A stretch of DNA of 64,000 bases from JBKECY01 sp047975025. Lineage in GTDB: Bacteria; Bacillota; Clostridia; Lachnospirales; Lachnospiraceae. Every line of letters begins with the position of its first letter. The stretch's first letter is position 1. The notes below the pieces were generated by a model that was not told where the DNA came from, made no database searches, and saw nothing but the letters and a program-made list of their open reading frames with translations. The DNA lies in the NCBI GenBank assembly GCA_047975025.1, contig JBKECY010000053.1:1-64000 (forward strand). Direction: 5' to 3'. Both the position numbers and the translations under genes were made by a program. Shown piece after piece: positions 49,772 to 58,996 of the stretch.

Positions 49772-52384
49772 TTATTGGCCGTAATAGGAGAGGAGATACA
49801 GCTCTTTGATCTCTGCAAGCAGAGGGTATCTCGGGTTGGCTCCGGTACATTGATCATTAAATGCCTGAAGTACCATATCGTCTAATGTTTCTAGGAAATA
49901 GGCTTCGTCTACATCATACGCCTTGATGGTCGGTCTGACTTCTATGGCTGCTTTGAGTTCCTCAAGTTTTGCAATCAGCTGCTCTACGACATCCTGATCC
50001 GTTTTGCCGCTTAGGCCGATGTATCTTCCAATCTCAGCGTAACGTGCAAGTGCTTTAGGATACTGGTATTGTGAAAAAGTACCCATCTTGGTTGGAACAT
50101 CCGTAGTGTTATAGCGTATCACATTTGTAAGAATTACCGCATTGGCAATACCATGTGGCAGATGGTGGAAAGCACCAAGCTTATGAGCCATCGAATGATT
50201 GATTCCCAGGAAAGCATTGGCAAAAGCCATACCGGCTAGGCAGGATGCATCTGCCATCTTGCATCTGGCTTCGACATCTTTGGCACCATATTTGTAAGCG
50301 CGCGGCAGATAGTCAAATACATTTTTGATTGCTTTTAACGCAAGACCATCGGTGTAATCGGTTGCCATAATAGAAACATAGGCTTCCAGTGCATGCGTCA
50401 TAACATCAATGCCGGAGGCTGCTGTCAGTCCCTTGGGCTGGTCCATCATATTGTCTGCGTCAATAATTGCCATGTTCGGCATGAGCGCATAATCTGCCAG
50501 CGGCCATTTGACACCTGTATCCTGGTCTGTGATGATTGCGAAAGGTGTGACTTCGGAGCCGGTTCCGGAAGAAGTAGGAATTGCTACAAAGTAAGCTTTC
50601 TCCCCCATTTTCGGGAAAGTATAAACTCTTTTTCGGATATCCATGAAGTCCATCGCCAGATCTTCAAAGTTGACCTCAGGATGTTCGTACATCAGCCACA
50701 TGGTCTTGGCTGCATCCATAGCAGAACCGCCGCCAAGTGCGATGATACAATCCGGCTGGAACAGCTGCATGGCAGCGGCTCCGGATTTTGCGCAGGCAAG
50801 TGTAGGATCGGGTTCTACCTCATAAAAGCAAGTATGCTGAATCTGCATCTGATCGAGCTGTGCTTCGATTGCTTTTGCATAACCATTTTTGTATAAGAAT
50901 GTGTCTGTGACAAGAAAAACTTTTTTCTTGTTCAGCACGTGCTGCAGCTCGTCTAATGCCACAGGAGTGGAGCCCTTCTTAAAGTATACCTTTTCGGGAG
51001 TTCTAAACCAAAGCATATTCTCTCTCCTCTCAGCAACAGTTTTGATATTGAGCAGATCATCCACGCCCACGTTGTGTGAGACTGAGTTACCGCTCCAGGT
51101 ACCGCAGCCCAATGTCAGGGAAGGAGTCAGCATAAAGTTATATAAGTCACCGATACCGCCATGAGAAGATGGGGTGTTGATCAGAATACGGCAAGCTTTC
51201 ATAGCAGCTTCGTAGGCGGAGAGTTTCTCTGTTTCAGCGGGATTAATGTAGATCGAAGCCGTATGACCGATACCGCCGTCGTTGATCAGCTTTTCTGATA
51301 GGCGGATAGCGTCTTCGAATGTCTTGGCCTTGTACATTGCCAGTACAGGTGAAAGCTTTTCGTGTGCGAACGGCTCGCTAAGCTCGGCGGATTCTACTTC
51401 ACCGATCAGGATTTTGGTGGTAGGCGGAACCTGGATTCCTGCCATCTCTGCAACGGTAGAAGCAGACTGGCCAACGATCTTGGCATTTAATGCGCCGTTG
51501 ATCAGGATTGTTTTGCGAACCTTATCAAGCTCGGTCTTGTTGAGGAAATGGCAGCCTCGATCTGCAAATTCCTTCTTCACTGCGGAATAGATGCTTTGCA
51601 GTACGGTGACAGACTGCTCAGAGGCACAGATGACACCATTATCAAAGGTCTTGGAGTGGATAATGGAGTTTACAGCCATTTTGACTTCCGCAGACTCATC
51701 AATGATGACCGGTGTATTGCCGGCACCTACACCAATGGCAGGTGTTCCTGAAGAGTAGGCCGCTTTTACCATGCCCGGACCGCCGGTAGCCAGAATGACA
51801 TCCGAGTCACGCATAATCTGGTTCGTTAGCTCCAGTGAGGGGACATCGACCCATCCGATGATTCCTTCCGGAGCACCGGCTTTGACTGCGGCTTCCAATA
51901 CCAGCTTTGCGGCAGAGATGGTCGCGTTCTTGGCACGTGGATGAGGACTTATGATAATGGCATTGCGGGTTTTTAAGCAGATCAGCGCTTTGAAAATAGC
52001 CGTAGAAGTGGGGTTGGTCGTCGGAATGACCGCACCTACAAGCCCCATCGGTTCAGCAATCTTGCGGATACCGAATACTGTATCTTCTTCAATGACGCCA
52101 CAAGTCTTGGTATATCTGTATTTGTTATAAGTATACTCTGCGGCGTAATGGTTTTTAATGACTTTGTCTTCCATGACACCCATGCCGGTCTCTTCAACAG
52201 TCAGCTGTGCGAGAGGGATACGGGCTTTGTTCGCTGCCATGGCAGCCTGAAAAAATATTTCATCTACTTGTTCCTGTGAAAATGTTGCGAATTTACGTTG
52301 TGCTTCTTTCATTGCTGTCATTTTGGCCGCGAGTGCGTCCGGAGTGTCGATTACCAAGGGTATCGTGGGTCCTTTATCAGGCAT
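49772..52384 (-). CDS. adhE: Bifunctional acetaldehyde-CoA / alcohol dehydrogenase
   Basis: The 870-residue protein has two fused enzymes. The N-terminal half (to about 440) is a CoA-acylating aldehyde dehydrogenase with VGAVIPTTNPTSTAIFKALI, ATGGPGMVKAAYSSG and the catalytic Cys in FDNGVICASEQSV. The C-terminal half is an iron alcohol dehydrogenase with GGGSAMDAAKTMW and the iron ligands in NHSMAHKLGAFHHLPHG. It reduces acetyl-CoA to ethanol with two NADH and forms spirosomes in other bacteria. A consensus promoter overlaps a Rex operator. AGGAGG is before the ATG. Confidence 0.97.
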   Translation of the reverse strand: MPDKGPTIPLVIDTPDALAAKMTAMKEAQRKFATFSQEQVDEIFFQAAMAANKARIPLAQLTVEETGMGVMEDKVIKNHYAAEYTYNKYRYTKTCGVIEEDTVFGIRKIAEPMGLVGAVIPTTNPTSTAIFKALICLKTRNAIIISPHPRAKNATISAAKLVLEAAVKAGAPEGIIGWVDVPSLELTNQIMRDSDVILATGGPGMVKAAYSSGTPAIGVGAGNTPVIIDESAEVKMAVNSIIHSKTFDNGVICASEQSVTVLQSIYSAVKKEFADRGCHFLNKTELDKVRKTILINGALNAKIVGQSASTVAEMAGIQVPPTTKILIGEVESAELSEPFAHEKLSPVLAMYKAKTFEDAIRLSEKLINDGGIGHTASIYINPAETEKLSAYEAAMKACRILINTPSSHGGIGDLYNFMLTPSLTLGCGTWSGNSVSHNVGVDDLLNIKTVAERRENMLWFRTPEKVYFKKGSTPVALDELQHVLNKKKVFLVTDTFLYKNGYAKAIEAQLDQMQIQHTCFYEVEPDPTLACAKSGAAAMQLFQPDCIIALGGGSAMDAAKTMWLMYEHPEVNFEDLAMDFMDIRKRVYTFPKMGEKAYFVAIPTSSGTGSEVTPFAIITDQDTGVKWPLADYALMPNMAIIDADNMMDQPKGLTAASGIDVMTHALEAYVSIMATDYTDGLALKAIKNVFDYLPRAYKYGAKDVEARCKMADASCLAGMAFANAFLGINHSMAHKLGAFHHLPHGIANAVILTNVIRYNTTDVPTKMGTFSQYQYPKALARYAEIGRYIGLSGKTDQDVVEQLIAKLEELKAAIEVRPTIKAYDVDEAYFLETLDDMVLQAFNDQCTGANPRYPLLAEIKELYLLSYYGQ

Positions 52385-52428
52385 AAGTGCTTCCTCCTTA
52401 TTGTTAAAAAAATATCAAACTTACGGTA

Positions 52429-52457
52429 ATTATAGTTGACGGCTTTTAATTTGTCAA
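52429..52457 (-). promoter_or_regulatory. adhE promoter
   Basis: On the minus strand, a perfect TTGACA (52457-52452), a 17-bp spacer and a perfect TATAAT (52434-52429) lie about 45 bp before the ATG. This is a strong promoter that would need repression, which agrees with the overlapping operator. Confidence 0.85.
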
Positions 52458-52468
52458 TAGTTTAACAA
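52451..52468 (-). promoter_or_regulatory. Rex operator at adhE
   Basis: On the minus strand TTGTTAA-ACTA-TTGACAA matches the Rex consensus TTGTTAA-N4-TTAACAA at all but one defined position and covers the -35. Rex binding depends on NADH/NAD+ ratio, so adhE would be derepressed when NADH accumulates. A further TTAACAA half-site (52401-52407 region) lies near the ribosome site. Confidence 0.7.
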
Positions 52469-52538
52469 TGAAAAGGAAGAGGGAAAGAAAAGTCTGTACG
52501 TTATTACATATTATGCGGCAAAAACAAGACATTATAAC

Positions 52539-52580
52539 CAAAAAGCACCTGTAAAAACTTAGTAAAGTTTTTAGCAGGTG
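52539..52580 (-). terminator. Terminator of typA
   Basis: A long stem (CACCTG…AAAAACTT paired with AAGTTTTTA…CAGGTG) is followed on the minus strand by CTTTTTGG (A-run at 52540-52544). It begins 23 bp after the typA stop. Confidence 0.85.
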
Positions 52581-52602
52581 TTTGGAAAAAGTTGCAATTC
52601 TT

Positions 52603-54426
52603 TTAGCGTGCAGCACGCTTTCTATCTCGTGGGTCGAGCAATTTCTTGCGGATACGAAGTGTGGAGGGTGTGATTTCCAGAAGCTCATCGGTATCGATGT
52701 ACTCAAGTGCCTGCTCCAGACTTAAAACTCTGGGGGGGGACAGCTTCAACGCTTCATCGGCAGAAGAGGAACGGGTGTTGGTCAGATGTTTTGTTTTGCA
52801 CACATTCAGTTCAATATCTTCTACTTTAGCATTTTGCCCAATGACCATACCACCGTATACTTTTTCACCGGCACCGATGAAGAGAATACCACGATCCTGA
52901 GCGGAGAAGAGCCCATAGGCAACGGCAATTCCGGATTCGAAAGCAATCAAAGAACCTGATTTGCGGTACTGAATCTCGCCTTTGTAGGGTCCATAGCCGT
53001 CGAACACAGTATTTAGAATTCCGTTTCCTTTTGTAATGGTCATAAAGTTGCCTCTAAAACCAATCAGTCCCCGGGAAGGAATGGCAAATTCCAAACGGGT
53101 AGTGCCATCACTGGCCTGACTCATGCCCTGCAGTTCGCCCTTACGCTCGCTTAAATGCTGGATGACGGAGCCGGAAAAATCTTCAGGCACATCCACATAG
53201 GCGATTTCCATAGGTTCCAGACGCTCACCGCGTTCACCGGTCTTGTAGAGAACCTCAGCTTTGCTGACTGCAAATTCATAGCCTTCGCGGCGCATATTTT
53301 CAATCAGTACGGAGAGGTGAAGCTCACCACGTCCGGATACTTTGAAGCAGTCGGCTGCGTCCGTATCCTCCACACGCAGACTGACGTCGGTATTTAACTC
53401 TCGGAAAAGGCGTTCACGTATCTGCCGTGAAGTTACGAATTTTCCTTCGAGTCCGGCCAGCGGGCTGTCATTGACCATAAAATTAATCGCAATCGTTGGT
53501 TCTGATATTTTCTGGAAGGGGATGGGGTCCGGATGATCCACATCGCATAGGGTATCTCCAATATGAATATCTGCTATGCCGGAGATGGCTACAATGGCAC
53601 CGATGTCTGCCTGTGTCACTGCTTTTTTCTGCAGACCGTCGAATTCATAGAGCTTACTGATCTTGACGCGCTGCTGTTTATCGGGTTCATGTTCGTTTAC
53701 AACTACAACTTCCTGGTTGATTTGTATCTTACCGTTATCAACCTTGCCGACACCGATACGCCCCACATATTCGTTATAGTCGATCGTGCTGATTAGTACC
53801 TGTGTGCCTGCCTCCGGATCACCTTCCGGTGCCGGAATATAAGACAGAATAGTTTCAAACAGCGGAGTCATGTTGTCCGGCGCATCATTTAAATCAGAGA
53901 TGGCATAGCCGGATTTGGCGGATGCGAAAATAAAAGGACAGTCGAGCTGTTCATCCGAGGCATCCAGATCCATCAGAAGTTCAAGCACTTCATCAATGAC
54001 TTCGGCAGGACGCGCCTCCGGACGGTCAATTTTGTTAATGCATACAATGACATGCAAATCCAGATCCAGTGCTTTGCGTAGAACAAAGCGGGTCTGAGGC
54101 ATGGCACCTTCAAAAGCATCCACGACAAGAATCACACCATTGACCATCTTCAGAACACGTTCTACCTCGCCGCCGAAATCAGCATGTCCGGGAGTATCAA
54201 TAATGTTTATTTTTGTATCTTTATAGTACACAGCAGTGTTTTTGGCTAAGATGGTAATACCGCGCTCACGTTCAATGTCATTTGAGTCCATGACACGTTC
54301 CTGAACCTCCTGGTTCTCGCGAAATACACCGCTCTGTTTTAAAAGTTCATCCACCAATGTGGTCTTACCATGATCGACATGGGCAATTATAGCCACATTA
54401 CGGACATCTTCACGTTTCGTTTTCAT
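52603..54426 (-). CDS. typA: Translational GTPase TypA/BipA
   Basis: The product has 607 residues from the ATG at 54426 (a TTG 4 codons earlier also opens the frame). G1 is AHVDHGKTTL, G3 is DTPGHADFGGEVERVL and G4 is NKIDRP. EF-G-like domains III and V and the TypA-specific C-terminal domain (GIAVAYGLFSAQDRGILF) follow. It binds ribosomes and assists 50S assembly and stress adaptation. It is monocistronic here. Confidence 0.96.
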   Translation of the reverse strand: MKTKREDVRNVAIIAHVDHGKTTLVDELLKQSGVFRENQEVQERVMDSNDIERERGITILAKNTAVYYKDTKINIIDTPGHADFGGEVERVLKMVNGVILVVDAFEGAMPQTRFVLRKALDLDLHVIVCINKIDRPEARPAEVIDEVLELLMDLDASDEQLDCPFIFASAKSGYAISDLNDAPDNMTPLFETILSYIPAPEGDPEAGTQVLISTIDYNEYVGRIGVGKVDNGKIQINQEVVVVNEHEPDKQQRVKISKLYEFDGLQKKAVTQADIGAIVAISGIADIHIGDTLCDVDHPDPIPFQKISEPTIAINFMVNDSPLAGLEGKFVTSRQIRERLFRELNTDVSLRVEDTDAADCFKVSGRGELHLSVLIENMRREGYEFAVSKAEVLYKTGERGERLEPMEIAYVDVPEDFSGSVIQHLSERKGELQGMSQASDGTTRLEFAIPSRGLIGFRGNFMTITKGNGILNTVFDGYGPYKGEIQYRKSGSLIAFESGIAVAYGLFSAQDRGILFIGAGEKVYGGMVIGQNAKVEDIELNVCKTKHLTNTRSSSADEALKLSPPRVLSLEQALEYIDTDELLEITPSTLRIRKKLLDPRDRKRAAR

Positions 54427-54534
54427 ACGTATAATCAAATCCTTCCTGACAAAATACTAAAGTATCTGCAACCTTTCTAGTGTATCATATTTTTCACGAA
54501 TTACAAGAAAAAAGAACGGAATGTCGTGCGGTAA

Positions 54535-54563
54535 TTGATTTTTTGGGTAAAATCATGTAAAAT
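54535..54563 (+). promoter_or_regulatory. cobO promoter
   Basis: TTGATT (54535-54540), a 17-bp spacer and TAAAAT (54558-54563) lie 38 bp before the ATG. Confidence 0.6.
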
Positions 54564-54600
54564 GGAGTAAAAGTGCGTATGTAATCCATATAAGGAGTAT

Positions 54601-55098
54601 ATGATGAAAACTGAAATGATCGAAGTATATTGTGGAAATGGCAAAGGAAAGACGACATTAGCACTAGGCGGCTGTATGCGTGCGGCTCTGCAAGGACAAA
54701 GTGTTATCGTAATTCAGTTTCTGAAAGGAAAAGAGAGAAAGGAACTGGATTTTCTGGATGAGATGGATATAGGAATCAAGCTCTTCAGATTTGAAAAGTC
54801 GCAGAAGTATTATCAGGATCTAAGCGAAGAAGAGAAGCAGGAGCAAAATGTCAATATTATCAATGGGCTGAATTTTGCGCGTAAAGTCATTGTTACACAG
54901 GAATGTGACCTGCTGGTACTGGATGAAATTCTGGGGCTTATTGATCTGGGAATCGTTACGGCACAGGAAGTGATTGATGTTTTAAAGGCCCGCGATGACA
55001 GTATGCGCATCATACTGACCGGCACCAATATGGACAATGAATTGAAAGAAATTGTGGACAGCATTACTACGATTTCTACGGAAAAAACGAAGCAGTGA
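54601..55098 (+). CDS. cobO: Cob(I)yrinic acid a,c-diamide adenosyltransferase (CobO/BtuR type)
   Basis: The 165-residue protein has the P-loop GNGKGKTTLALG (about 12-23), then VIQFLKGKER and CDLLVLDEILGLIDLG, the family's Walker B and cobalamin region. It transfers the adenosyl group of ATP to cob(I)alamin precursors. No other cobalamin gene is adjacent, so it probably salvages corrinoids. Two ATGs lie together at 54601 and 54604; AAGGAG is 3 or 6 nt away, so the second may be the true start. Confidence 0.9.
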   Translation: MMKTEMIEVYCGNGKGKTTLALGGCMRAALQGQSVIVIQFLKGKERKELDFLDEMDIGIKLFRFEKSQKYYQDLSEEEKQEQNVNIINGLNFARKVIVTQECDLLVLDEILGLIDLGIVTAQEVIDVLKARDDSMRIILTGTNMDNELKEIVDSITTISTEKTKQ

Positions 55099-55115
55099 GA
55101 GCGCTTGTATGTGGT

Positions 55116-55144
55116 TTGACAAATAATAGTAAAGATGATATAGT
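55116..55144 (+). promoter_or_regulatory. Promoter of the lysine-riboswitch dapA unit
   Basis: TTGACA (55116-55121), a 17-bp spacer and TATAGT (55139-55144) place the start near 55151, a few bases before riboswitch helix P1. Confidence 0.85.
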
Positions 55145-55156
55145 GTAACTAATCAA

Positions 55157-55322
55157 GAAAATAGAGGTCGCGACTTTTATCAGTATCCTATGGGATGTGC
55201 CAGACACGTGAGAACACAGGAGAAAGGAAAAGACGCCGAAAGAATGGAATATCTGGAATTTTATTCTTGGGCATATGGTTAAGAATCATATGACTGTCAT
55301 CAACTGATGGGGTGCTATTTTT
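55157..55322 (+). promoter_or_regulatory. Lysine riboswitch (L box)
   Basis: Helix P1 is AAAATAG (55158-55164) with CTATTTT (55315-55321). Inside are conserved L-box parts: AGAGGTCGCGA, CAGTA, AGGAGAAAGG, GCCGAAAG, CTTGGGCATATG and GACTGTCATC. Lysine binding would favour the terminator at 55353-55382 and shut off dapA and dapB of the lysine/diaminopimelate pathway, an expected arrangement. Confidence 0.92.
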
Positions 55323-55352
55323 CGAAGAAATATGAGATTTGCGTTTTCTTTG

Positions 55353-55382
55353 GAGGTAGGATTGACATCCGCCTCTTTTTTT
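55353..55382 (+). terminator. Riboswitch-controlled terminator before dapA
   Basis: GAGGTAGGAT pairs with ATCCGCCTC (one bulge, TGAC loop), followed by T7 (55376-55382). It lies between the lysine aptamer and dapA and is the expression platform. Confidence 0.85.
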
Positions 55383-55460
55383 GTTGCTGAATTTCTTTTA
55401 TGCAGGAATGCATAATGTAATGTTATAACTTATTGAGTGTCTATCATAGGAGGAAAAGCC

Positions 55461-56351
55461 ATGGCAGTATTTACAGGAGCAGGTGTTGCTATTGTCACAC
55501 CGATGCATGCGGATGGAACGGTTAATTATGAAAAGTTAGAAGAACTGATTGAATTTCAGATCAATCACAAGACAGATGCTATTATTATTTGTGGTACGAC
55601 AGGAGAATCGTCTACGCTATCCCATGAGGAACATTTGGAAGCGATTCGTTTTACCGTTGAAAAGGTGGCCGGACGCATCCCAGTCGTTGCGGGTACGGGC
55701 TCTAATGATACACAGACAGCCATTGCAATGTCCGTTGAAGCAGCCCGGCATGGAGCAGATGCACTGCTGGTAGTTACACCTTATTATAATAAGGCAACAC
55801 AAAAAGGTCTGATCGCACACTTTACGGCAATCGCCGAAGCAGTGTCAATTCCTATTATTTTGTATAATGTTCCAAGCCGCACAGGGTGTAACATTGCTCC
55901 CGAGACTGCAGTTGCGCTGGCACGTAATGTAAGCAATATTGTAGGAATTAAGGAAGCATCAGGTAATATTTCACAGGTGGCCAAACTGATGTCACTTGCG
56001 CAGGGCTGTATAGATTTGTACTCGGGAAATGATGACCAGATTGTACCGCTGCTATCTCTGGGTGGTGTGGGCGTTATTTCAGTACTCGCTAATGTTGCAC
56101 CAAACCAGACGCACAGCATGGTTGCTGAATATCTGGCAGGGAATGTAACCAAAAGCACGCAGCTGCAGCTTGAAGCAATCGAATTAATCGATGCACTTTT
56201 CTGTGAAGTGAATCCTATTCCTGTGAAAGCGGCACTGAATCTGATGGGATGCGAAGTTGGAAGTCTTAGAATGCCGCTTACGGAGATGGAGCCGCAGAAT
56301 CAGGAACGACTGGCGAACGCACTGCGTAACTACGGGATTTCCCTGGCATAG
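55461..56351 (+). CDS. dapA: 4-hydroxy-tetrahydrodipicolinate synthase
   Basis: From the ATG at 55461 (AGGAGG 7 nt upstream) the product is 296 residues. GTTGESSTL is the substrate loop, VTPYYNKATQKG carries the catalytic Tyr, YNVPSRTGCNI the second Tyr/Arg region and GIKEASGN the Schiff-base Lys. It condenses pyruvate with aspartate semialdehyde, the first step of the lysine branch. It is controlled by the upstream lysine riboswitch and followed by dapB after 10 bp. Confidence 0.97.
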   Translation: MAVFTGAGVAIVTPMHADGTVNYEKLEELIEFQINHKTDAIIICGTTGESSTLSHEEHLEAIRFTVEKVAGRIPVVAGTGSNDTQTAIAMSVEAARHGADALLVVTPYYNKATQKGLIAHFTAIAEAVSIPIILYNVPSRTGCNIAPETAVALARNVSNIVGIKEASGNISQVAKLMSLAQGCIDLYSGNDDQIVPLLSLGGVGVISVLANVAPNQTHSMVAEYLAGNVTKSTQLQLEAIELIDALFCEVNPIPVKAALNLMGCEVGSLRMPLTEMEPQNQERLANALRNYGISLA

Positions 56352-56361
56352 GAGGTAGAAC

Positions 56362-57129
56362 ATGATCAAAGCAATCATGCATGGATGCAACGGACATATG
56401 GGGCAGGTGATTTCCGGGCTGGTGGCAACGGATACTGCCATTGAGATTGTGGCCGGTGTGGATATTAGCGGAGAACAGAAAAATGAGTATCCGGTATTTA
56501 AATCGCTTGCGGACTGTACGGTACAGGCCGATGTCATTATTGATTTTTCTTCGGTCAAAGCCATAGATGCACTGCTGGCTTACAGCATCGGCCAAGGAGT
56601 TCCTGTCGTGCTGTGTACAACAGGATTAAGTGCAGAACAGCTTGCTCAGGTGGAGGAGGCCAGTCACTCTGTGGCAGTGCTAAAATCAGCCAATATGTCA
56701 CTGGGCGTTAATACATTGCTTAAGTTAGTGGCAGATGCAGCCAAAGTACTTGCAGCTGCGGGATTTGATATGGAAATTGTGGAGCGTCATCATAATCTCA
56801 AGGTGGATGCGCCGAGCGGTACCGCATTGGCGCTGGCAGACAGTCTGAATGAAGCGATGGATCACACATATCATTACGTGTACGACAGGAGCCAGGAGAA
56901 GAAGAAAAGAGATGCAAAAGAGATTGGAATCTCAGCCGTACGCGGCGGCTCGATTGTCGGGACGCATGAGGTGATTTTTGCCGGGACAGACGAGGTGGTG
57001 GAGTTCAATCACATTGCTTATTCCAAAGCCATCTTTGGAAAAGGTGCGGTGGAAGCAGCCAAATTCCTGGCGCATAAGCCGGCTGGATTTTACCAGATGC
57101 CAGATGTCATCGCCGCTACGCAGGCTTAG
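56362..57129 (+). CDS. dapB: 4-hydroxy-tetrahydrodipicolinate reductase
   Basis: The 255-residue protein has the nucleotide-binding start IMHGCNGHMGQVI (GxxGxMG), VVLCTTGLS, SANMSLGVN and the active-site block ERHHNLKVDAPSGTAL, with the catalytic His-His and Lys. It reduces hydroxy-tetrahydrodipicolinate with NAD(P)H. GGAGG lies 7 nt before the ATG. It is co-transcribed with dapA under the riboswitch, and the hisA-like gene follows after 21 bp. Confidence 0.97.
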   Translation: MIKAIMHGCNGHMGQVISGLVATDTAIEIVAGVDISGEQKNEYPVFKSLADCTVQADVIIDFSSVKAIDALLAYSIGQGVPVVLCTTGLSAEQLAQVEEASHSVAVLKSANMSLGVNTLLKLVADAAKVLAAAGFDMEIVERHHNLKVDAPSGTALALADSLNEAMDHTYHYVYDRSQEKKKRDAKEIGISAVRGGSIVGTHEVIFAGTDEVVEFNHIAYSKAIFGKGAVEAAKFLAHKPAGFYQMPDVIAATQA

Positions 57130-57150
57130 CCGGAAAGGGAAGTTTCGTAC

Positions 57151-57924
57151 ATGAGATTCAGACCATGCATTGATATTCATAATGGTAAGGTAAAGCAGAT
57201 CGTAGGTTCTTCTTTGCAGGACAGCGGCGACCACGCTGACTCCAACTATATTTCTGACAAAGAGGCGGCCTATTATGCTGCACTGTATAAAGCACATCAA
57301 CTGTCTGGCGGTCATATTATTATGCTGAATGCAGCAGCTTCGGCATATCACGAAGCGACGAAACAGCAGGCATTACAGGCGCTGCAGGCATACCCCCAGG
57401 GCATGCAGATCGGGGGCGGCATAACGGCAGATAACGCACAGGAGTATCTGGATGCCGGAGCAAGTCATGTCATTGTGACCTCGTATATCTTCAGGGAAGG
57501 CCGTATTGACTACGAGCGACTCAGAGATATGGCAGAGCGCATCGGAAAGGAACATCTGGTTCTGGATCTTAGCTGCCGCAAGAGGGAGGATGCCTATTCG
57601 ATTATGACAGACCGCTGGCAGGTTTTTACGGACACCGTCGTGACACATGAACTGTTATATGAGTTGTCGGGCTACTGCAGCGAGTTCTTAATTCATGCAG
57701 TGGATGTGGAAGGCAAGACACATGGAATCGAGACAGAGCTGGTGCAATTTCTGGCACAGCAGGAGCACATTCCAATTACGTATGCAGGCGGGATCTCGTC
57801 GCTTGCGGATCTCGAACTGCTTAAAAGGGCAGGCAGGAACCGACTGGATGTCACCATCGGAAGTGCACTGGATTTATTCGGGGGTTCTTTGAAGTTTAAT
57901 GATATTATTGCCAAAATATTTTAA
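57151..57924 (+). CDS. hisA: Eukaryotic-type HisA (ProFAR isomerase)
   Basis: The 257-residue protein starts RFRPCIDIHNGKVKQIVG and has NAAASAYHEATKQQALQAL, MQIGGGITADNAQEYLDAG and HAVDVEGKTHGIE. This is the sequence type of yeast HIS6 and its bacterial relatives, distinct from ordinary bacterial HisA. It isomerises ProFAR to PRFAR in histidine synthesis. It lies behind dapB and before a PfkB kinase, away from other his genes, so it was probably acquired or replaced separately. Confidence 0.85.
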   Translation: MRFRPCIDIHNGKVKQIVGSSLQDSGDHADSNYISDKEAAYYAALYKAHQLSGGHIIMLNAAASAYHEATKQQALQALQAYPQGMQIGGGITADNAQEYLDAGASHVIVTSYIFREGRIDYERLRDMAERIGKEHLVLDLSCRKREDAYSIMTDRWQVFTDTVVTHELLYELSGYCSEFLIHAVDVEGKTHGIETELVQFLAQQEHIPITYAGGISSLADLELLKRAGRNRLDVTIGSALDLFGGSLKFNDIIAKIF

Positions 57925-57944
57925 AACGAACAGGAGTCTGGTTA

Positions 57945-58925
57945 ATGAAAAAAGAGTATGATGTAATTGCACTTGGAGAGATGCTGATTGATTTTACACA
58001 GTATGGGAGCAGTGAGCAGGGCAATGGTCTGTTCGAGGCCAATCCGGGAGGAGCACCCTGCAATGTGCTTGCACTGTTATCAAAACTTGGGAAAAAGACT
58101 GCGTTTATCGGCAAAGTCGGGGCGGATCAGTTCGGTTATCTGCTGCGGGATACGGCAGCGAATGCAGGAATTGATGTTTCACAGATGAAGTATGATCAGA
58201 AAGTTCCGACGACACTGGCCTTCGTTCATACCTTTGCAGACGGAGACAGAGACTTTTCTTTTTACCGTAGTCCGGGAGCGGATATGATGCTGACGGCAGA
58301 AGAGCTTGACCTTACATTTCTGAATCGGGCCAGCATCTTTCATTTTGGAACACTCTCTATGACGGCACAAGGAGTGAGACATGCAACGCAGACCGCCGTA
58401 GAGTATGCACGAAGTCAGGGACTGCTGATTTCCTTTGACCCTAATTTCAGGGAGCCGCTGTGGGAAGACCCCAAGGAGGCTAAGACCTGGATGCGCTATG
58501 GACTTTCCATATGCGATGTGCTTAAAATTGCCGATAACGAAGTGACCTTTCTTACCGGAATCGAGGACTACGACCAGGCGGTTGAGAAGCTGCGGGAAGA
58601 ATATGATATTCCGCTCATACTGCTGACACTTGGCCGCGACGGAAGTCGTGCCTACTATAAGGATCTGCGTGTGGAGCAGCCGGGATTTGTCTGCGATACC
58701 ATCGAAACAACAGGAGCGGGAGATACCTTCATGGGGACGGCCTTATATCACCTGCTGCAAAGTGAGATGACGGCTCTGGATGAAGAGAAATTAGAGCAGA
58801 TGCTGCTCTATGCGAATGCAGCTGCAGCACTTGTGACAACGAAAAAAGGTGCCATCAAAGCAATGCCTGCCTGGGAAGAAATTGAAGCCCTGGTGCAGAC
58901 GGGACGCACAGAAAAGACTTCATAA
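57945..58925 (+). CDS. PfkB-family sugar kinase (fructokinase-like)
   Basis: The 326-residue protein has the PfkB entry VIALGEMLIDFTQYG and the first signature GGAPCNVLALLSKLGKKTAFIGKVG. The second signature is DTIETTGAGDTFMGTALYHLL, with the catalytic Asp in GAGD. Length and pattern resemble ScrK-type fructokinases, but 2-keto-3-deoxygluconate or another sugar is possible. AGGAG is 9 nt before the ATG. Confidence 0.9.
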   Translation: MKKEYDVIALGEMLIDFTQYGSSEQGNGLFEANPGGAPCNVLALLSKLGKKTAFIGKVGADQFGYLLRDTAANAGIDVSQMKYDQKVPTTLAFVHTFADGDRDFSFYRSPGADMMLTAEELDLTFLNRASIFHFGTLSMTAQGVRHATQTAVEYARSQGLLISFDPNFREPLWEDPKEAKTWMRYGLSICDVLKIADNEVTFLTGIEDYDQAVEKLREEYDIPLILLTLGRDGSRAYYKDLRVEQPGFVCDTIETTGAGDTFMGTALYHLLQSEMTALDEEKLEQMLLYANAAAALVTTKKGAIKAMPAWEEIEALVQTGRTEKTS

Positions 58926-58996
58926 AAAAAGCATGTAAAAGCAGAGTAAAGTATGCTATAATAGAGTTACTATAAAAAAGTAAAGGGGCTGATAAT

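Noticed and set aside
58926..58996. raiA-type structured RNA before hpf
   Set aside because: Only 71 bp separate the two genes, too short for that RNA, and they hold an ordinary promoter.
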